Source: DASQMT01 sp963827335 (GTDB lineage Bacteria; Actinomycetota; Thermoleophilia; Solirubrobacterales; Solirubrobacteraceae). From it: DNA of 64,000 nt. Position numbers and translations under genes: made by a program. The notes under the pieces are model-generated. The model worked only from the letters and a program-made list of their open reading frames with translations, was not told the DNA's origin and searched no databases. Shown here one piece after another: positions 50,876 to 58,834 of this stretch. The stretch spans positions 124,001 through 188,000 of the forward strand of contig CAWHAP010000002.1 of the NCBI GenBank assembly GCA_963827335.1, written 5' to 3'. Position 1 is the stretch's first letter; each line of letters begins with the position of its first letter.

Positions 50876-51780
50876 ATCGCGAGCGGCCCGGAGCCCTTCA
50901 GGCCGCCCCATCGGGTGGGCGTTCGCGGCAGCGCGGCGGGATCGAAGCCCACGAGCAGCTCGGCCGTGGTGCCGGCGCCGGGCATGCCGAGCGTCGCCGC
51001 CATCCAGCGGAGGGCACGGGCCGGATCGTGGTCGTCGAGGGTGACGGCGCCGTGGCGCTTGGCCAGCCGGCTGCCGTCCGGCCCGAGCACGAGCGGCACG
51101 TGTGCGAAGCTCGGCTCGGGGAGTCCGAGCAGCCCGCCGAGGAAGACCTGGCGCGGCGTCGAGTCGAGCAGGTCGTCGCCGCGGACGACCTCTCCGATCT
51201 GCTGCCAGGCGTCGTCGACCACCACCGCGAGGTTGTAGGCCGGCGCGCCGTCGTTGCGGCGCACCACGAAGTCGTCGACCACGCCTTCCTGCGGGCCGTG
51301 CAGGCGATCGCTGAACGCGACCTGCGCGCCGCCGGCGCGGACGCGGAGGGCCGGCGGCCGGCCCCCGGCGCGCTTGCGCCGCCGGTCGGCCTCGGAGAGC
51401 CGCAGGCAGGTGCCCGGGTAGGCGCCCTCGGGCAGCGGGCCGTGCGGCGCCGAGACGGCCGCGCGGATCTCCGCCCGGGTGCAGAAGCACTCGTACACGT
51501 GGCCGCCCGCGATGAGGTGCTCGAGCGCGCCCTCGTAGGCATGGTGGCGGTTGGACTGGAACACGACCTCGCCGTCCCAGTCGAGGCCGATCGCGCCCAG
51601 GTCGTGCAGCTGGCGCTCGGCCGAGCCCGTCTGCACGCGCCCCTGGTCGAGGTCCTCCATGCGCACGAGGAAGCGGGCGCCGGCGCTGCGGGCGAAGAGC
51701 CAGGCGAGCAGGGCGGTCCGCAGGTTGCCCAGGTGGAGCGTCCCCGTCGGGCTCGGTGCGAAGCGCCCGTCGCGGCTCAT
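50872..51780 (-). CDS. gluQ: Glutamyl-Q tRNA(Asp) synthetase
   Basis: 302 residues from ATG 51780 (ATGA overlap with rfbC). Class I synthetase core with HIGH-like APSPTGTLHLGN at the start and RLAKRHGAV near residue 240 in place of KMSKS; no anticodon-binding domain, as in GluQRS. Zinc site CFC near 120 and YPGTC about 20 residues later. The enzyme attaches Glu to the queuosine at position 34 of tRNA-Asp. Queuosine synthesis genes are not in the window. Confidence 0.9.
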   Translation of the reverse strand: MSRDGRFAPSPTGTLHLGNLRTALLAWLFARSAGARFLVRMEDLDQGRVQTGSAERQLHDLGAIGLDWDGEVVFQSNRHHAYEGALEHLIAGGHVYECFCTRAEIRAAVSAPHGPLPEGAYPGTCLRLSEADRRRKRAGGRPPALRVRAGGAQVAFSDRLHGPQEGVVDDFVVRRNDGAPAYNLAVVVDDAWQQIGEVVRGDDLLDSTPRQVFLGGLLGLPEPSFAHVPLVLGPDGSRLAKRHGAVTLDDHDPARALRWMAATLGMPGAGTTAELLVGFDPAALPRTPTRWGGLKGSGPLAI

Positions 51781-52337
51781 GGGTCGTAGCTGAACGGCAG
51801 GGTCTCGGCGACGTCCGCGAGCCGCGGGGCGTCGCGGTCGCGGTCGGAGTAGAGGAGCTCGACGTCGGCCGGCCATGCGACCCCGACGTCGGGGTCGTCG
51901 AACCTGATGCCGGACTCGGTCGCCGCGTCGTAGTAGTTCGTGCACTTGTAGACGAAGTCGGCGGTCTCGGAGAGCACGCAGAAGCCGTGGCCGAAGCCGA
52001 CGGGGATGTAGAGCTGGTGGCCGTGCTCGTCGTCGAGCTCGAACCCCTCCCACTCGCCGAACGTCGGGGAGCCGCGGCGCAGGTCGACGACGACGTCGAG
52101 CACGCGCCCGCGCGCCACGCGGACGAGCTTGCCCTGGCCGGGGTGCGTCTGGAAGTGCAGCCCGCGCAGCGTGCCCTGCCGCGAGCGCGAGTGGTTGTCC
52201 TGCAGGAACTCCGTCGGCACGCCCTCCGCCGCCCAGGCGTCGGCCCGGTAGGTCTCCATGAAGAAGCCGCGCGCATCGCCGTGCACGGCGGGCGCGAGCA
52301 GGACCAGGCCGGGAAGGCGGGTGTCGATTCGCTGCAT
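51777..52337 (-). CDS. rfbC: dTDP-4-dehydrorhamnose 3,5-epimerase
   Basis: 186 residues from ATG 52337. RmlC cupin fold: GDARGFFMETYR, QDNHSRSRQGTLRGLHFQ with the catalytic His, VVDLRRGSPTFG, and the Tyr of VYKCTNYYDA. Makes dTDP-L-rhamnose precursor for surface glycans. RmlA, RmlB and RmlD are not in this window. TAGCCT ends 7 bases before the start on the minus strand. Confidence 0.93.
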   Translation of the reverse strand: MQRIDTRLPGLVLLAPAVHGDARGFFMETYRADAWAAEGVPTEFLQDNHSRSRQGTLRGLHFQTHPGQGKLVRVARGRVLDVVVDLRRGSPTFGEWEGFELDDEHGHQLYIPVGFGHGFCVLSETADFVYKCTNYYDAATESGIRFDDPDVGVAWPADVELLYSDRDRDAPRLADVAETLPFSYDP

Positions 52338-52344
52338 CGCCCGC

Positions 52345-52350
52345 AGGCTA
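52345..52350 (-). promoter_or_regulatory. -10 hexamer of rfbC
   Basis: TAGCCT on the minus strand, 7 bases before ATG 52337; leaderless pattern. Confidence 0.45.
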
Positions 52351-52409
52351 GTGGACCCGACCGGTGCCGGAAGGGATCGGGCGACCTCTTGTCGAAACCA
52401 CCTCGGGCC

Positions 52410-53276
52410 ATGCCGAGAACCGTTCCGATGCCTCCGGCCGCGAAGGGCCACCAGACCCTCTCCGCCTACATCACGTCGCGCTTCGACGAGTTCTCCCGCT
52501 CGCAGAAGGACGTGGCGCAGTACGTCGTCGACCATCTCGACGAGGTCGCGTTCCACACCGCGGAGGAGCTGGCGCGCCGCGCCAACACCTCGTCCTCGAC
52601 CGTCGTGCGGTTCTCGCAGGCGCTCGGCTTCGAGGGCTTCCCCGAGCTGCAGGAGTCCGCGCGGGAGGAGTACCGCCACGGGCACCGCAAGCCGCCGCGC
52701 GGCCTCGAGCCGGCGGCGCCGCTGTTCTCGCTCGACATGAACCCGTTCGAGTCGGCGATCGCCGCCGACCACGTCAACGTCGAGGACACGGCCCGCCGCG
52801 TCTCGCGCTCCGAGGTCGAGGCGGCGATCGAGCTGATCGCCACCAGCGAGCGGATGCTGATCGCGGGCACGGACCAGATGGCGTTCTTCGCCTCCTACCT
52901 GCGCCACCTGCTGATGCTGCTCGACATCCGGGCGGAGATCGCGGCCTCGCCGTCGCAGGAGGCGCTCTCGCGGCTCGGGCGGATCGACGGGGACACGCTC
53001 GTCGTCGGCCTGTCGGCGGGACGGCCGCACCCGCTCGTCGTCCGCGCGATGAAGATCGCCCGCCACCGCAAGGCCCCGACGCTCGCGATCGTCGACGCGA
53101 CGCTCTCCGAGATCGCCAAGCTCTCGGACCGCACGCTGTACTACTCCTCGAACTCGCCGGCCTTCGTGCGCTCGCACGCCGGCCTGCTGTCGATCCTGCA
53201 GGCGCTCGCCTACGGCGTGTACTCGCGCGACACGTCGCAGTACGACGAGCGCATCCGCGCGTTCAAATTGAAGTAG
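52410..53276 (+). CDS. MurR/RpiR family transcriptional regulator
   Basis: 288 residues; ATG 52410 is used, with ATG 52428 an in-frame alternative (MPPAAKGHQTL). N-terminal HTH_6 (SRFDEFSRSQKDVAQYVVDHLDEVAFHTAEELARR, TSSSTVVRFSQALGFEGF) and a C-terminal SIS domain (MLIAGTDQMAFFASYLRHLL, TLVVGLSAGRPHPLVV) that binds a sugar phosphate. Regulates a sugar-phosphate pathway, target not evident: no sugar operon is beside it. Divergent from rfbC over 72 bases. Confidence 0.9.
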   Translation: MPRTVPMPPAAKGHQTLSAYITSRFDEFSRSQKDVAQYVVDHLDEVAFHTAEELARRANTSSSTVVRFSQALGFEGFPELQESAREEYRHGHRKPPRGLEPAAPLFSLDMNPFESAIAADHVNVEDTARRVSRSEVEAAIELIATSERMLIAGTDQMAFFASYLRHLLMLLDIRAEIAASPSQEALSRLGRIDGDTLVVGLSAGRPHPLVVRAMKIARHRKAPTLAIVDATLSEIAKLSDRTLYYSSNSPAFVRSHAGLLSILQALAYGVYSRDTSQYDERIRAFKLK

Positions 53277-53290
53277 CCCAGGGTTCCGAC

Positions 53291-53388
53291 GGCTCGTGAT
53301 GGGGCTCCGGTGCTCGGCGTCCGGCTGACCGTGTCGTGCTGCGGACCCGAGTCGAAGGCAGCCTCCCGCCTGCGCTCCGGGAGCTACG
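53291..53388 (+). repeat. Promoter-like repeat, copy A
   Basis: About 98 bases, some 82% identical to copy C by eye, including an uninterrupted 27-base match (53357-53383 with 53989-54015) and a 22-base match starting TCCGGTGCTCGGCG. It ends at a TACGCT hexamer. The stop codon of the truncated TetR gene is inside its last bases. Confidence 0.75.
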
Positions 53389-53848
53389 CTGGCCAGGTCG
53401 TCCTGGACCACACGGTCCAGAGCGCCTCGAGCGCGGCGGCCTCGTCGAACGCGGGGTCCTGCCGGACGAGGTCGAGCAGGTAGTTCCCGTTCATGGCGGT
53501 GAGCGCCCGCGCGACGTCGTGAACGGGCATCGCGGGCGTGTGACCGAGCGCCACGCCGCGCGCGATCAGCTCCGCGCTGACGTCGACGGTGTGCTCGAGC
53601 CACGCGCGGTAGGCCGCCTCGACGTCGTCGTCGTGGCGCGCGGCGTCGTCGAGCGCGAGCAGCAGCGGGCCGTGCGCGCGGAAGGTGCCGACCGCGAGCG
53701 CGAGCGTGCGCCGCAGCGTCTCGCGATCCTCGGGCGCGTCGTCGGCGACCCCGACGATCGCCTCGAGCAGGTCGTCGAGCAGGCCGATCACCGGTAACTC
53801 CCGGAGCGGAGACGGGAGGCAGGTGCTGCGCGCTTCGTGCCTCAACAC
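53384..53848 (-). CDS. TetR-family ligand-binding domain without DNA-binding domain
   Basis: 154 codons open on the minus strand; the apparent GTG start at 53848 lies inside repeat copy B, and the first ~19 residues (LRHEARSTCLPSPLRELP) are translated repeat. The remaining residues from VIGLLDDLLEAIVG on match the C-terminal ligand domain of EthR-like TetR regulators (FRAHGPLLLALDDAARHDDDVEAAYRAWL; ends LWTVWSRTTW). The N-terminal HTH that all TetR proteins need is missing and the break is exactly at the repeat. It is a truncated remnant, or is expressed from copy B as a DNA-binding-free protein; the first is more likely. Confidence 0.7.
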   Translation of the reverse strand: MLRHEARSTCLPSPLRELPVIGLLDDLLEAIVGVADDAPEDRETLRRTLALAVGTFRAHGPLLLALDDAARHDDDVEAAYRAWLEHTVDVSAELIARGVALGHTPAMPVHDVARALTAMNGNYLLDLVRQDPAFDEAAALEALWTVWSRTTWPA

Positions 53849-53890
53849 GGTCTAGCCGGACGTCGAGCACCGGAACGACATCCGCGGAGC
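53791..53890 (-). repeat. Promoter-like repeat, copy B (inverted)
   Basis: The reverse complement of this stretch aligns with copies A and C (about 75% by eye), with GGAGTTACC identical to copy C at the end and TCCGGTGCTCGACG in the middle. It points into the TetR fragment, so A and B are inverted repeats flanking it. Confidence 0.65.
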
Positions 53891-53921
53891 CCACGCGAAC
53901 GCTGGAGCGCCGCCGTACGAG

Positions 53922-54022
53922 GGCTCGGTGATGGGGATCCGGTGCTCGGCGTCCGGCTGGCCGCGTCGCATTTCGGAACCGCTGTGAGGGCAGCCTCCCG
54001 CCTGCGCTCCGGGAGTTACCGT
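53922..54022 (+). repeat. Promoter-like repeat, copy C
   Basis: Third copy, direct relative to A. It ends at TACCGT (54017-54022), 7 bases before ATG 54030 of the SRPBCC gene, so the repeat supplies that gene's probable leaderless promoter. Confidence 0.75.
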
Positions 54023-54029
54023 CTCCCGC

Positions 54030-54500
54030 ATGCAGCCGATCACCGTCTCCGTCCGCACCGACCGCCCCCGCGACGAGGTCTTCGCCTTCCTCGACGACCT
54101 CGCCAACCACGAGCAGTTCACCGACCACATGCTCGTCGACTGGACGCTGTCCGGCCCGGCGACGGGAGTGGGTGCCCGCGCGCGCATGCGCGCGCCGCTC
54201 CCCGGCCCGAAGGACTGGCTCGAGCTCGAGGTGCTCGAGAGCGTCGCGCCCGTCCGCACGGTCGAGGAGACCGTCGGCGCCAAGGGGCGGCGCCGCACGC
54301 GCGGCACGTACACGCTGGACGCGCTGCCGGACGGCGGCACGCTCATCCGGTTCGAGCTCGCGTTCCTCGCCATGCCGCGCCGCGAGCGCCCGCTCGCGCC
54401 GTTCCTGCGCGGCTGGCTCGCGCGCGCCAACGCCAGGGCGATGGAGCGGCTGGGCGAGACGCTCGCCGCGGACCCCTCCGCGCGGCGCGTCGCCGCGTAG
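54030..54500 (+). CDS. SRPBCC family protein
   Basis: 156 residues from ATG 54030. START/Bet v1-like fold: ITVSVRTDRPRDEVFAFLDDLANHEQFTDHM at the start and a C-terminal long helix (LAPFLRGWLARANARAMERL). Polyketide cyclase/lipid-transport-like proteins of this group bind hydrophobic ligands in a central cavity; ligand unknown. Expressed from repeat copy C; next to a TetR remnant that may once have regulated it. Confidence 0.82.
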   Translation: MQPITVSVRTDRPRDEVFAFLDDLANHEQFTDHMLVDWTLSGPATGVGARARMRAPLPGPKDWLELEVLESVAPVRTVEETVGAKGRRRTRGTYTLDALPDGGTLIRFELAFLAMPRRERPLAPFLRGWLARANARAMERLGETLAADPSARRVAA

Positions 54501-54548
54501 CCGGAGCGCGGCACGTCGGTTTGTCCAACTCGGAACGCCGATCCGTCC

Positions 54549-54554
54549 TACCAT
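54549..54554 (+). promoter_or_regulatory. -10 hexamer of pdxS
   Basis: TACCAT, 7 bases before ATG 54562. The upstream in-frame ATG at 54553 overlaps the hexamer, which supports the later start. Confidence 0.45.
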
Positions 54555-54561
54555 GCAGGGC

Positions 54562-55446
54562 ATGCGCGACGAAGCGACGTTCCGGGTGAAGGCCGGACTG
54601 GCCGAGATGCTGAAGGGCGGCGTCATCATGGACGTCGTCGACGCCGAGCAGGCGAAGATCGCCGAGGACGCCGGGGCCGCCGCGGTCATGGCGCTCGAGC
54701 GCGTGCCCGCGGACATCCGCCGCGACGGCGGCGTCGCGCGCATGTCGGACCCCCTGTTGATCAAGGGCATCCAGGAGGCCGTGACGATCCCCGTCATGGC
54801 CAAGGCGCGGATCGGACACATCGCCGAGGCGCAGGTGCTCGAGGCGCTCGAGGTCGACTACATCGACGAGTCCGAGGTGCTGACCCCCGCGGACGAGGCG
54901 AACCACATCGACAAGTGGGCCTACAAGATCCCGTTCGTGTGCGGCGCCACGAACCTCGGCGAGGCGCTGCGGCGCATCGGCGAGGGCGCGGCGATGATCC
55001 GCTCCAAGGGCGAGGCCGGCACCGGCGACATCGTCGAGGCGGTCCGCCACATGCGCAAGATCCGCTCGGAGATCCGCCGCCTGCAGACGCTCGACGACCT
55101 CGAGCTCGCCACCGCGGCCAAGGAGCTGCAGTCGCCGCTCGACCTCGTGCGCGGCGTCGCCGAGGCCGGCAGGCTGCCGGTCGTGCTCTTCTGCGCCGGC
55201 GGCATCGCGACCCCCGCCGACGCGTCGCTGATGATGCAGCTCGGCGCCGAGGGCGTGTTCGTCGGCTCGGGCATCTTCAAGTCCGAGGACCCGGCGACCC
55301 GCGCCGCCGCGATCGTCGAGGCCACGACCCACTATCAGGATGCCGCGCGCGTCGCGGCCGCCTCCGAGGGCCTGGGCACGGCGATGCAGTCGCTCGAGAC
55401 GCGCAAGCTCGAGGAGCAGCAGCTGCTCGCCAACCGCGGTTGGTGA
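54562..55446 (+). CDS. pdxS: Pyridoxal 5'-phosphate synthase subunit PdxS
   Basis: 294 residues from ATG 54562. TIM barrel of the PdxS family: KAGLAEMLKGGVIMDVVDAEQA, AVMALERVPADIR, GGVARMSDP, KARIGHIAEAQVLEAL, and the catalytic Lys residues in MAKARIGH and RSKGEAGTG. It builds PLP from ribose 5-phosphate, glyceraldehyde 3-phosphate and ammonia delivered by PdxT. Coupled to pdxT by GTGA overlap. Confidence 0.97.
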   Translation: MRDEATFRVKAGLAEMLKGGVIMDVVDAEQAKIAEDAGAAAVMALERVPADIRRDGGVARMSDPLLIKGIQEAVTIPVMAKARIGHIAEAQVLEALEVDYIDESEVLTPADEANHIDKWAYKIPFVCGATNLGEALRRIGEGAAMIRSKGEAGTGDIVEAVRHMRKIRSEIRRLQTLDDLELATAAKELQSPLDLVRGVAEAGRLPVVLFCAGGIATPADASLMMQLGAEGVFVGSGIFKSEDPATRAAAIVEATTHYQDAARVAAASEGLGTAMQSLETRKLEEQQLLANRGW

Positions 55447-56015
55447 GCGCGCCGCTGCGCGACAGGCCACTAGTCGGCGTCCTGGCGCTGCAGGGGGACT
55501 TCGCGGCCCACGCGCGCATGCTGCGCGACCTCGGCGCCGAGGTCCGCGAGGTGCGCGTGCCGGCGGACCTGGAGGGCCTCGACGGCCTCGTGATCCCCGG
55601 CGGCGAGTCCACGACGATGACGCTCGGGATCGCCCGTGAAGGGCTCGCCGACCCGCTGCGCGCGCTCGTCCGCGCCGGCACGCCGGTGCTGGGGACCTGC
55701 GCGGGCATGATCATGCTCGACCGCGAGCACCTCGGGCTGGCCGACTACACGTGCCGCCGCAACGCCTTCGGCCGCCAGATCCGCTCGTTCGAGGCCGACC
55801 TCGAGATCCCGGGCATCGACGGGGAGCCCGTCCGCGCCGTGTTCATCCGCGCGCCGTGGATCGACGAGCACGGCGACGCGGTCGAGGTGCTCGCCGAGGT
55901 CGACGGGCACGTCGTCGCGGCCCGCCAGGACAACATGCTCGTCATCTCCTTCCACCCGGAGATCGCCGGGGAGGACCGGATCCACGCGCTGTTCCTTGAG
56001 GCGATCCCCGCATGA
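55443..56015 (+). CDS. pdxT: Pyridoxal 5'-phosphate synthase glutaminase subunit PdxT
   Basis: 190 residues from GTG 55443. Class I glutaminase: GVLALQGDFAAH, PGGESTTM, nucleophile Cys in GTCAGMIML near 82, His-Glu of SFHPEIAGEDR. Produces ammonia for PdxS in the PdxST complex. Overlaps the next gene in ATGA. Confidence 0.96.
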   Translation: MSAPLRDRPLVGVLALQGDFAAHARMLRDLGAEVREVRVPADLEGLDGLVIPGGESTTMTLGIAREGLADPLRALVRAGTPVLGTCAGMIMLDREHLGLADYTCRRNAFGRQIRSFEADLEIPGIDGEPVRAVFIRAPWIDEHGDAVEVLAEVDGHVVAARQDNMLVISFHPEIAGEDRIHALFLEAIPA

Positions 56016-56665
56016 GCCACCTGGTCCTGCACTTCGTCCGCCACGGCGAGTCGCTCGCCAACGAGGCCGACAAGGCCGGCCGCGAGCGGCCCGCGGACTG
56101 GGACGGACTGTCGGAGCGCGGCTGGGAGCAGGCGCGCGGCCTCGGGCGGCGGCTCGAGGGGGAGGGGATCGAGGTGATCGTGGCGAGCACGATGCGCCGC
56201 GCGCAGGAGACGGCGCAGGGCATCAACGAGGTGCTCGGGCTCGAGATCGAGACCGACCCCGACCTGCACGAGCTCAAGCAGTCCGACGCCTTCTACGCGT
56301 CGCGCGGCGACTTCGGCGACACCGCGACGCTCAACTGGATGCCGGGCGCGGCGCGCGACTTCGCGGAGCCCGGCGCCGAGTCCTTCGCGGCCATGACCGC
56401 GCGCGTGCTGCGGGTGCGCGACCGCATGGAGGCGCGCGCGGGGGACGAGCGGATCCTCCTGGTCACGCACTACGGCTGGCTGCACTTCTTCCTCGGCGCC
56501 GCGCTGTTCGGCGACGCCTTCGGCCCCGAGCACCTGATCCCGCTGTGGTACGCGGGCCACGCGAACACGGGCATCACCGTGTTCGAGCGCCGCAACCGCC
56601 GGATGGACGGGATGGACTTCGAGGGCTGGCACCTGCAGACCTGGAACGACCAGGGCCACCTGTAG
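56012..56665 (+). CDS. Histidine phosphatase family protein
   Basis: 217 residues from ATG 56012, overlapping pdxT. RHGESLAN at residues ~10-17 (phospho-His), second His in LLVTHYGWLHF near 151, Arg in TMRRAQETAQ. Phosphoglycerate-mutase-like phosphatases have varied substrates. Co-transcription with pdxST suggests a phosphate monoester linked to vitamin B6 (inference). Confidence 0.87.
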   Translation: MSHLVLHFVRHGESLANEADKAGRERPADWDGLSERGWEQARGLGRRLEGEGIEVIVASTMRRAQETAQGINEVLGLEIETDPDLHELKQSDAFYASRGDFGDTATLNWMPGAARDFAEPGAESFAAMTARVLRVRDRMEARAGDERILLVTHYGWLHFFLGAALFGDAFGPEHLIPLWYAGHANTGITVFERRNRRMDGMDFEGWHLQTWNDQGHL

Positions 56666-56692
56666 GGCGGGCCCCGGCCGGTCCGGCGGCTG

Positions 56693-57679
56693 CTAGAAGC
56701 GCACGTTGCGCAGGTAGGTGACGCCCGCGAGCGCGGTCTTGTACTCGGCCTGCGGGTCGCCCGGATGCGAGAGCGCGGGCAGGTCGTGCTCGACGAAGTA
56801 GTGCTTGTCGGTCCGCGGCCGGCCCAGGCCGGCGGCGAAGATGTCGGGGAAGTCGATCGCCCCGGGGCCGACGTCCTCGAACTCCTGCACGACGTCCTTG
56901 ACCGAGCCGTCCGGGTTCAGGACGTCCGGGCGCGGCTTCCAGGTGCGGTCCTTGACGTGGTAGGCGAAGTAGCGCGACGGGTCGGCCGACAGGTACTCGA
57001 GCGGGCTCTCGCCGCCCGCGATGATCCAGTAGAGGTCGAGCTCGAACTTGACGAGCTCGGGGTCGGTCTCCTCGAGCAGGATGTCGTAGTACGGCGCCCC
57101 GCTCTCCTGCCGGTTCAGGAACTCGAAATCGTGGTTGTGGTAGAAGAACTGCAGCCCGGCGGCCTTGGCGAGCGCCCCCGCCTCGTTGAACCGCTCGGCG
57201 AGGAAGTGCCAGTAGTCCGCGTCGTCGTAGGGGCCGCCGAACCAGGCGAGGCCCGTGTACTTCTGCCCCAGCGTGTTGGCGTTGTCGAGCGTCGTCTCGT
57301 AGTCGGACTTCCAGGCCGACGTGTTGTCCGGGTCGATGTTCACGCCGTCGTGCCCCGACACCGCCCGCAGCCCCGCGGCGTCGAGCCAGCTGCGCATCTG
57401 CGCGGCCGTGAAGCCGTAGTAGCCGGCGGTCTCGACCTCGGTGTAGCCGTTCGCGCCGAGGAAGTTCAGGACCCGCCGGACGGACTGGCGGTTGCCCTCC
57501 GTGATCTGGTCGCGCATCGTGTAGAGCTGGATGCCGATGCGGTTGTTCGGCACCTGCCGGTTGCGCCCCGCCACGCGGCCCTGCGCGCCGGCGGACGGCA
57601 CCCATGCCCCGGCCGTGGCCGCCGCCGCCCCGGTCCCGACCGCCGCGCCGAGGAAGCGCCGCCGATTGAGGTGCTGCAT
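56693..57679 (-). CDS. Tat-exported sugar phosphate isomerase/epimerase-like protein
   Basis: 328 residues from ATG 57679 (MQHLNRRRFLGAAVG), with GGGAGGAG about 8 bases upstream. Twin-arginine signal RRRFLG followed by a hydrophobic stretch and A-x-A. The mature part is an AP-endonuclease-2/xylose-isomerase-like TIM barrel: RIGIQLYTMRDQI, EVETAGYYGF, FFYHNHDFEF, FELDLYWII. The family is metal-dependent and includes secreted sugar oxidation/epimerisation proteins; substrate unknown. A minus-strand TAGGTT (about 57725-57720) may be the -10. Confidence 0.85.
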   Translation of the reverse strand: MQHLNRRRFLGAAVGTGAAAATAGAWVPSAGAQGRVAGRNRQVPNNRIGIQLYTMRDQITEGNRQSVRRVLNFLGANGYTEVETAGYYGFTAAQMRSWLDAAGLRAVSGHDGVNIDPDNTSAWKSDYETTLDNANTLGQKYTGLAWFGGPYDDADYWHFLAERFNEAGALAKAAGLQFFYHNHDFEFLNRQESGAPYYDILLEETDPELVKFELDLYWIIAGGESPLEYLSADPSRYFAYHVKDRTWKPRPDVLNPDGSVKDVVQEFEDVGPGAIDFPDIFAAGLGRPRTDKHYFVEHDLPALSHPGDPQAEYKTALAGVTYLRNVRF

Positions 57680-57778
57680 CACAGACTTCTCCTCCCGTAC
57701 AGAAGTGGATGGCGCGGGGAACCTAACACCCGGCAGTTCTGACACCTCCCCGGCATAAGTCGCCGGCAGACATCGCTG

Positions 57779-58834
57779 TCAGAAAACGATCACCAGGGAG
57801 ACGCCGGCGGTGAATCCCCCGTCGTCGCCCGACGCCGTGATGCGCAGCGTCGCCCCGGACTTGCCCGACCGCGCGGCGACCTTGCCGACCGCGTCGATGG
57901 CGGGCTTGATCTGCCCCATCCGGCCGGTCACGTACTCGTCGGCGGGCGACCCGCCGCGGGCCACATGGCCGATCGCGTCGGAGATCGCGCCGTGCGCGGC
58001 GGCCACCGTGCCCGACACGTCCGGCAGCTCCTCGACCTCGTCGCCGGCCAGCTGGAACACGAGGCCGCCGGACCACTTCCAGCCCTCGCCCTTGCGCTCG
58101 ACCTTGCCGCCGAACTTCACGCCGCCGACCTCGGTCTTGACGCCGAACCCGCTGCCGTCCCACTTGGCGTTCACGCCGACCTTGGCGCCGCCTTCCTTCG
58201 CCTCGACGCCGACGCCCTCCTTGTCGGCCTTGAGCGTGCCGTGGACGCCGTCCTGGGCGGTCTTGAGCTCCACGCCGACGAGCTCGATCTTCAGCGACGT
58301 GCTCGAGGAGGAGATCGTGACGCTGGTGGGGATCTTCGGGAGCTTGTTGGCGATGCTCGCGGCCTGCTGCGCCTGATCGCCGCCGAGGCTCTTCTTCTGC
58401 CGGGTCGACGGCACCGCGCCGACGATCTGGAGCACGCGCATCTCGATCGCGAACGGGGAGGCGTCGGCGGCGGCCGCGACCTTGCGGCGCACGCGGTCGA
58501 CCACCTCGGGCATCGACACCGTGCCCGTCGACACCTCCATCTGGATGACGTTGCGGTTGTCGGCGAGGAACTGGTCGACGGCCTTCTCGACGTCGGCCGG
58601 CAGCTTCGGCATCACCGCGAGCGGGCCGCCGATCGGCGGCGCCGGCGACGGCTGGGTGAACTGCAGCGAAGTCGGGGTGGCCGGGTCGCGCGCGAGCACG
58701 CGGGCGACGGCGTGGTTCCCGGCGCTGCGCTGCAGCGCGAGCAGCGCGGCCGCCGCGGGCGGGGGCGCCGCCTCCGCGCGCTTCTCCTCCGCCTCGGCGG
58801 GCTCGTCCGGCAGGCGCTCACGACCCCGCGTCAC
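57779..58834 (-). CDS. Protein with LQR-AGN-AV motif (eCIS-associated type), unknown function
   Basis: 351 residues from GTG 58834 (GTGA overlap with the decarboxylase stop). Near residue 30 is ALLALQRSAGNHAVARVLARD, the LQRxAGNxAVxxLL helix that I know from proteins tied to extracellular contractile injection systems and DUF4157 proteins in actinobacteria. Then a helical region (~60-180) and a C-terminal beta-rich domain of repeated short strands (GVGVEAKEGGAKVGVNAKW, GVKTEVGGVKFGGKVER). No contractile-tail gene lies in the window, so it is an orphan or a distant cargo. Function not known. Confidence 0.6.
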   Translation of the reverse strand: MTRGRERLPDEPAEAEEKRAEAAPPPAAAALLALQRSAGNHAVARVLARDPATPTSLQFTQPSPAPPIGGPLAVMPKLPADVEKAVDQFLADNRNVIQMEVSTGTVSMPEVVDRVRRKVAAAADASPFAIEMRVLQIVGAVPSTRQKKSLGGDQAQQAASIANKLPKIPTSVTISSSSTSLKIELVGVELKTAQDGVHGTLKADKEGVGVEAKEGGAKVGVNAKWDGSGFGVKTEVGGVKFGGKVERKGEGWKWSGGLVFQLAGDEVEELPDVSGTVAAAHGAISDAIGHVARGGSPADEYVTGRMGQIKPAIDAVGKVAARSGKSGATLRITASGDDGGFTAGVSLVIVF

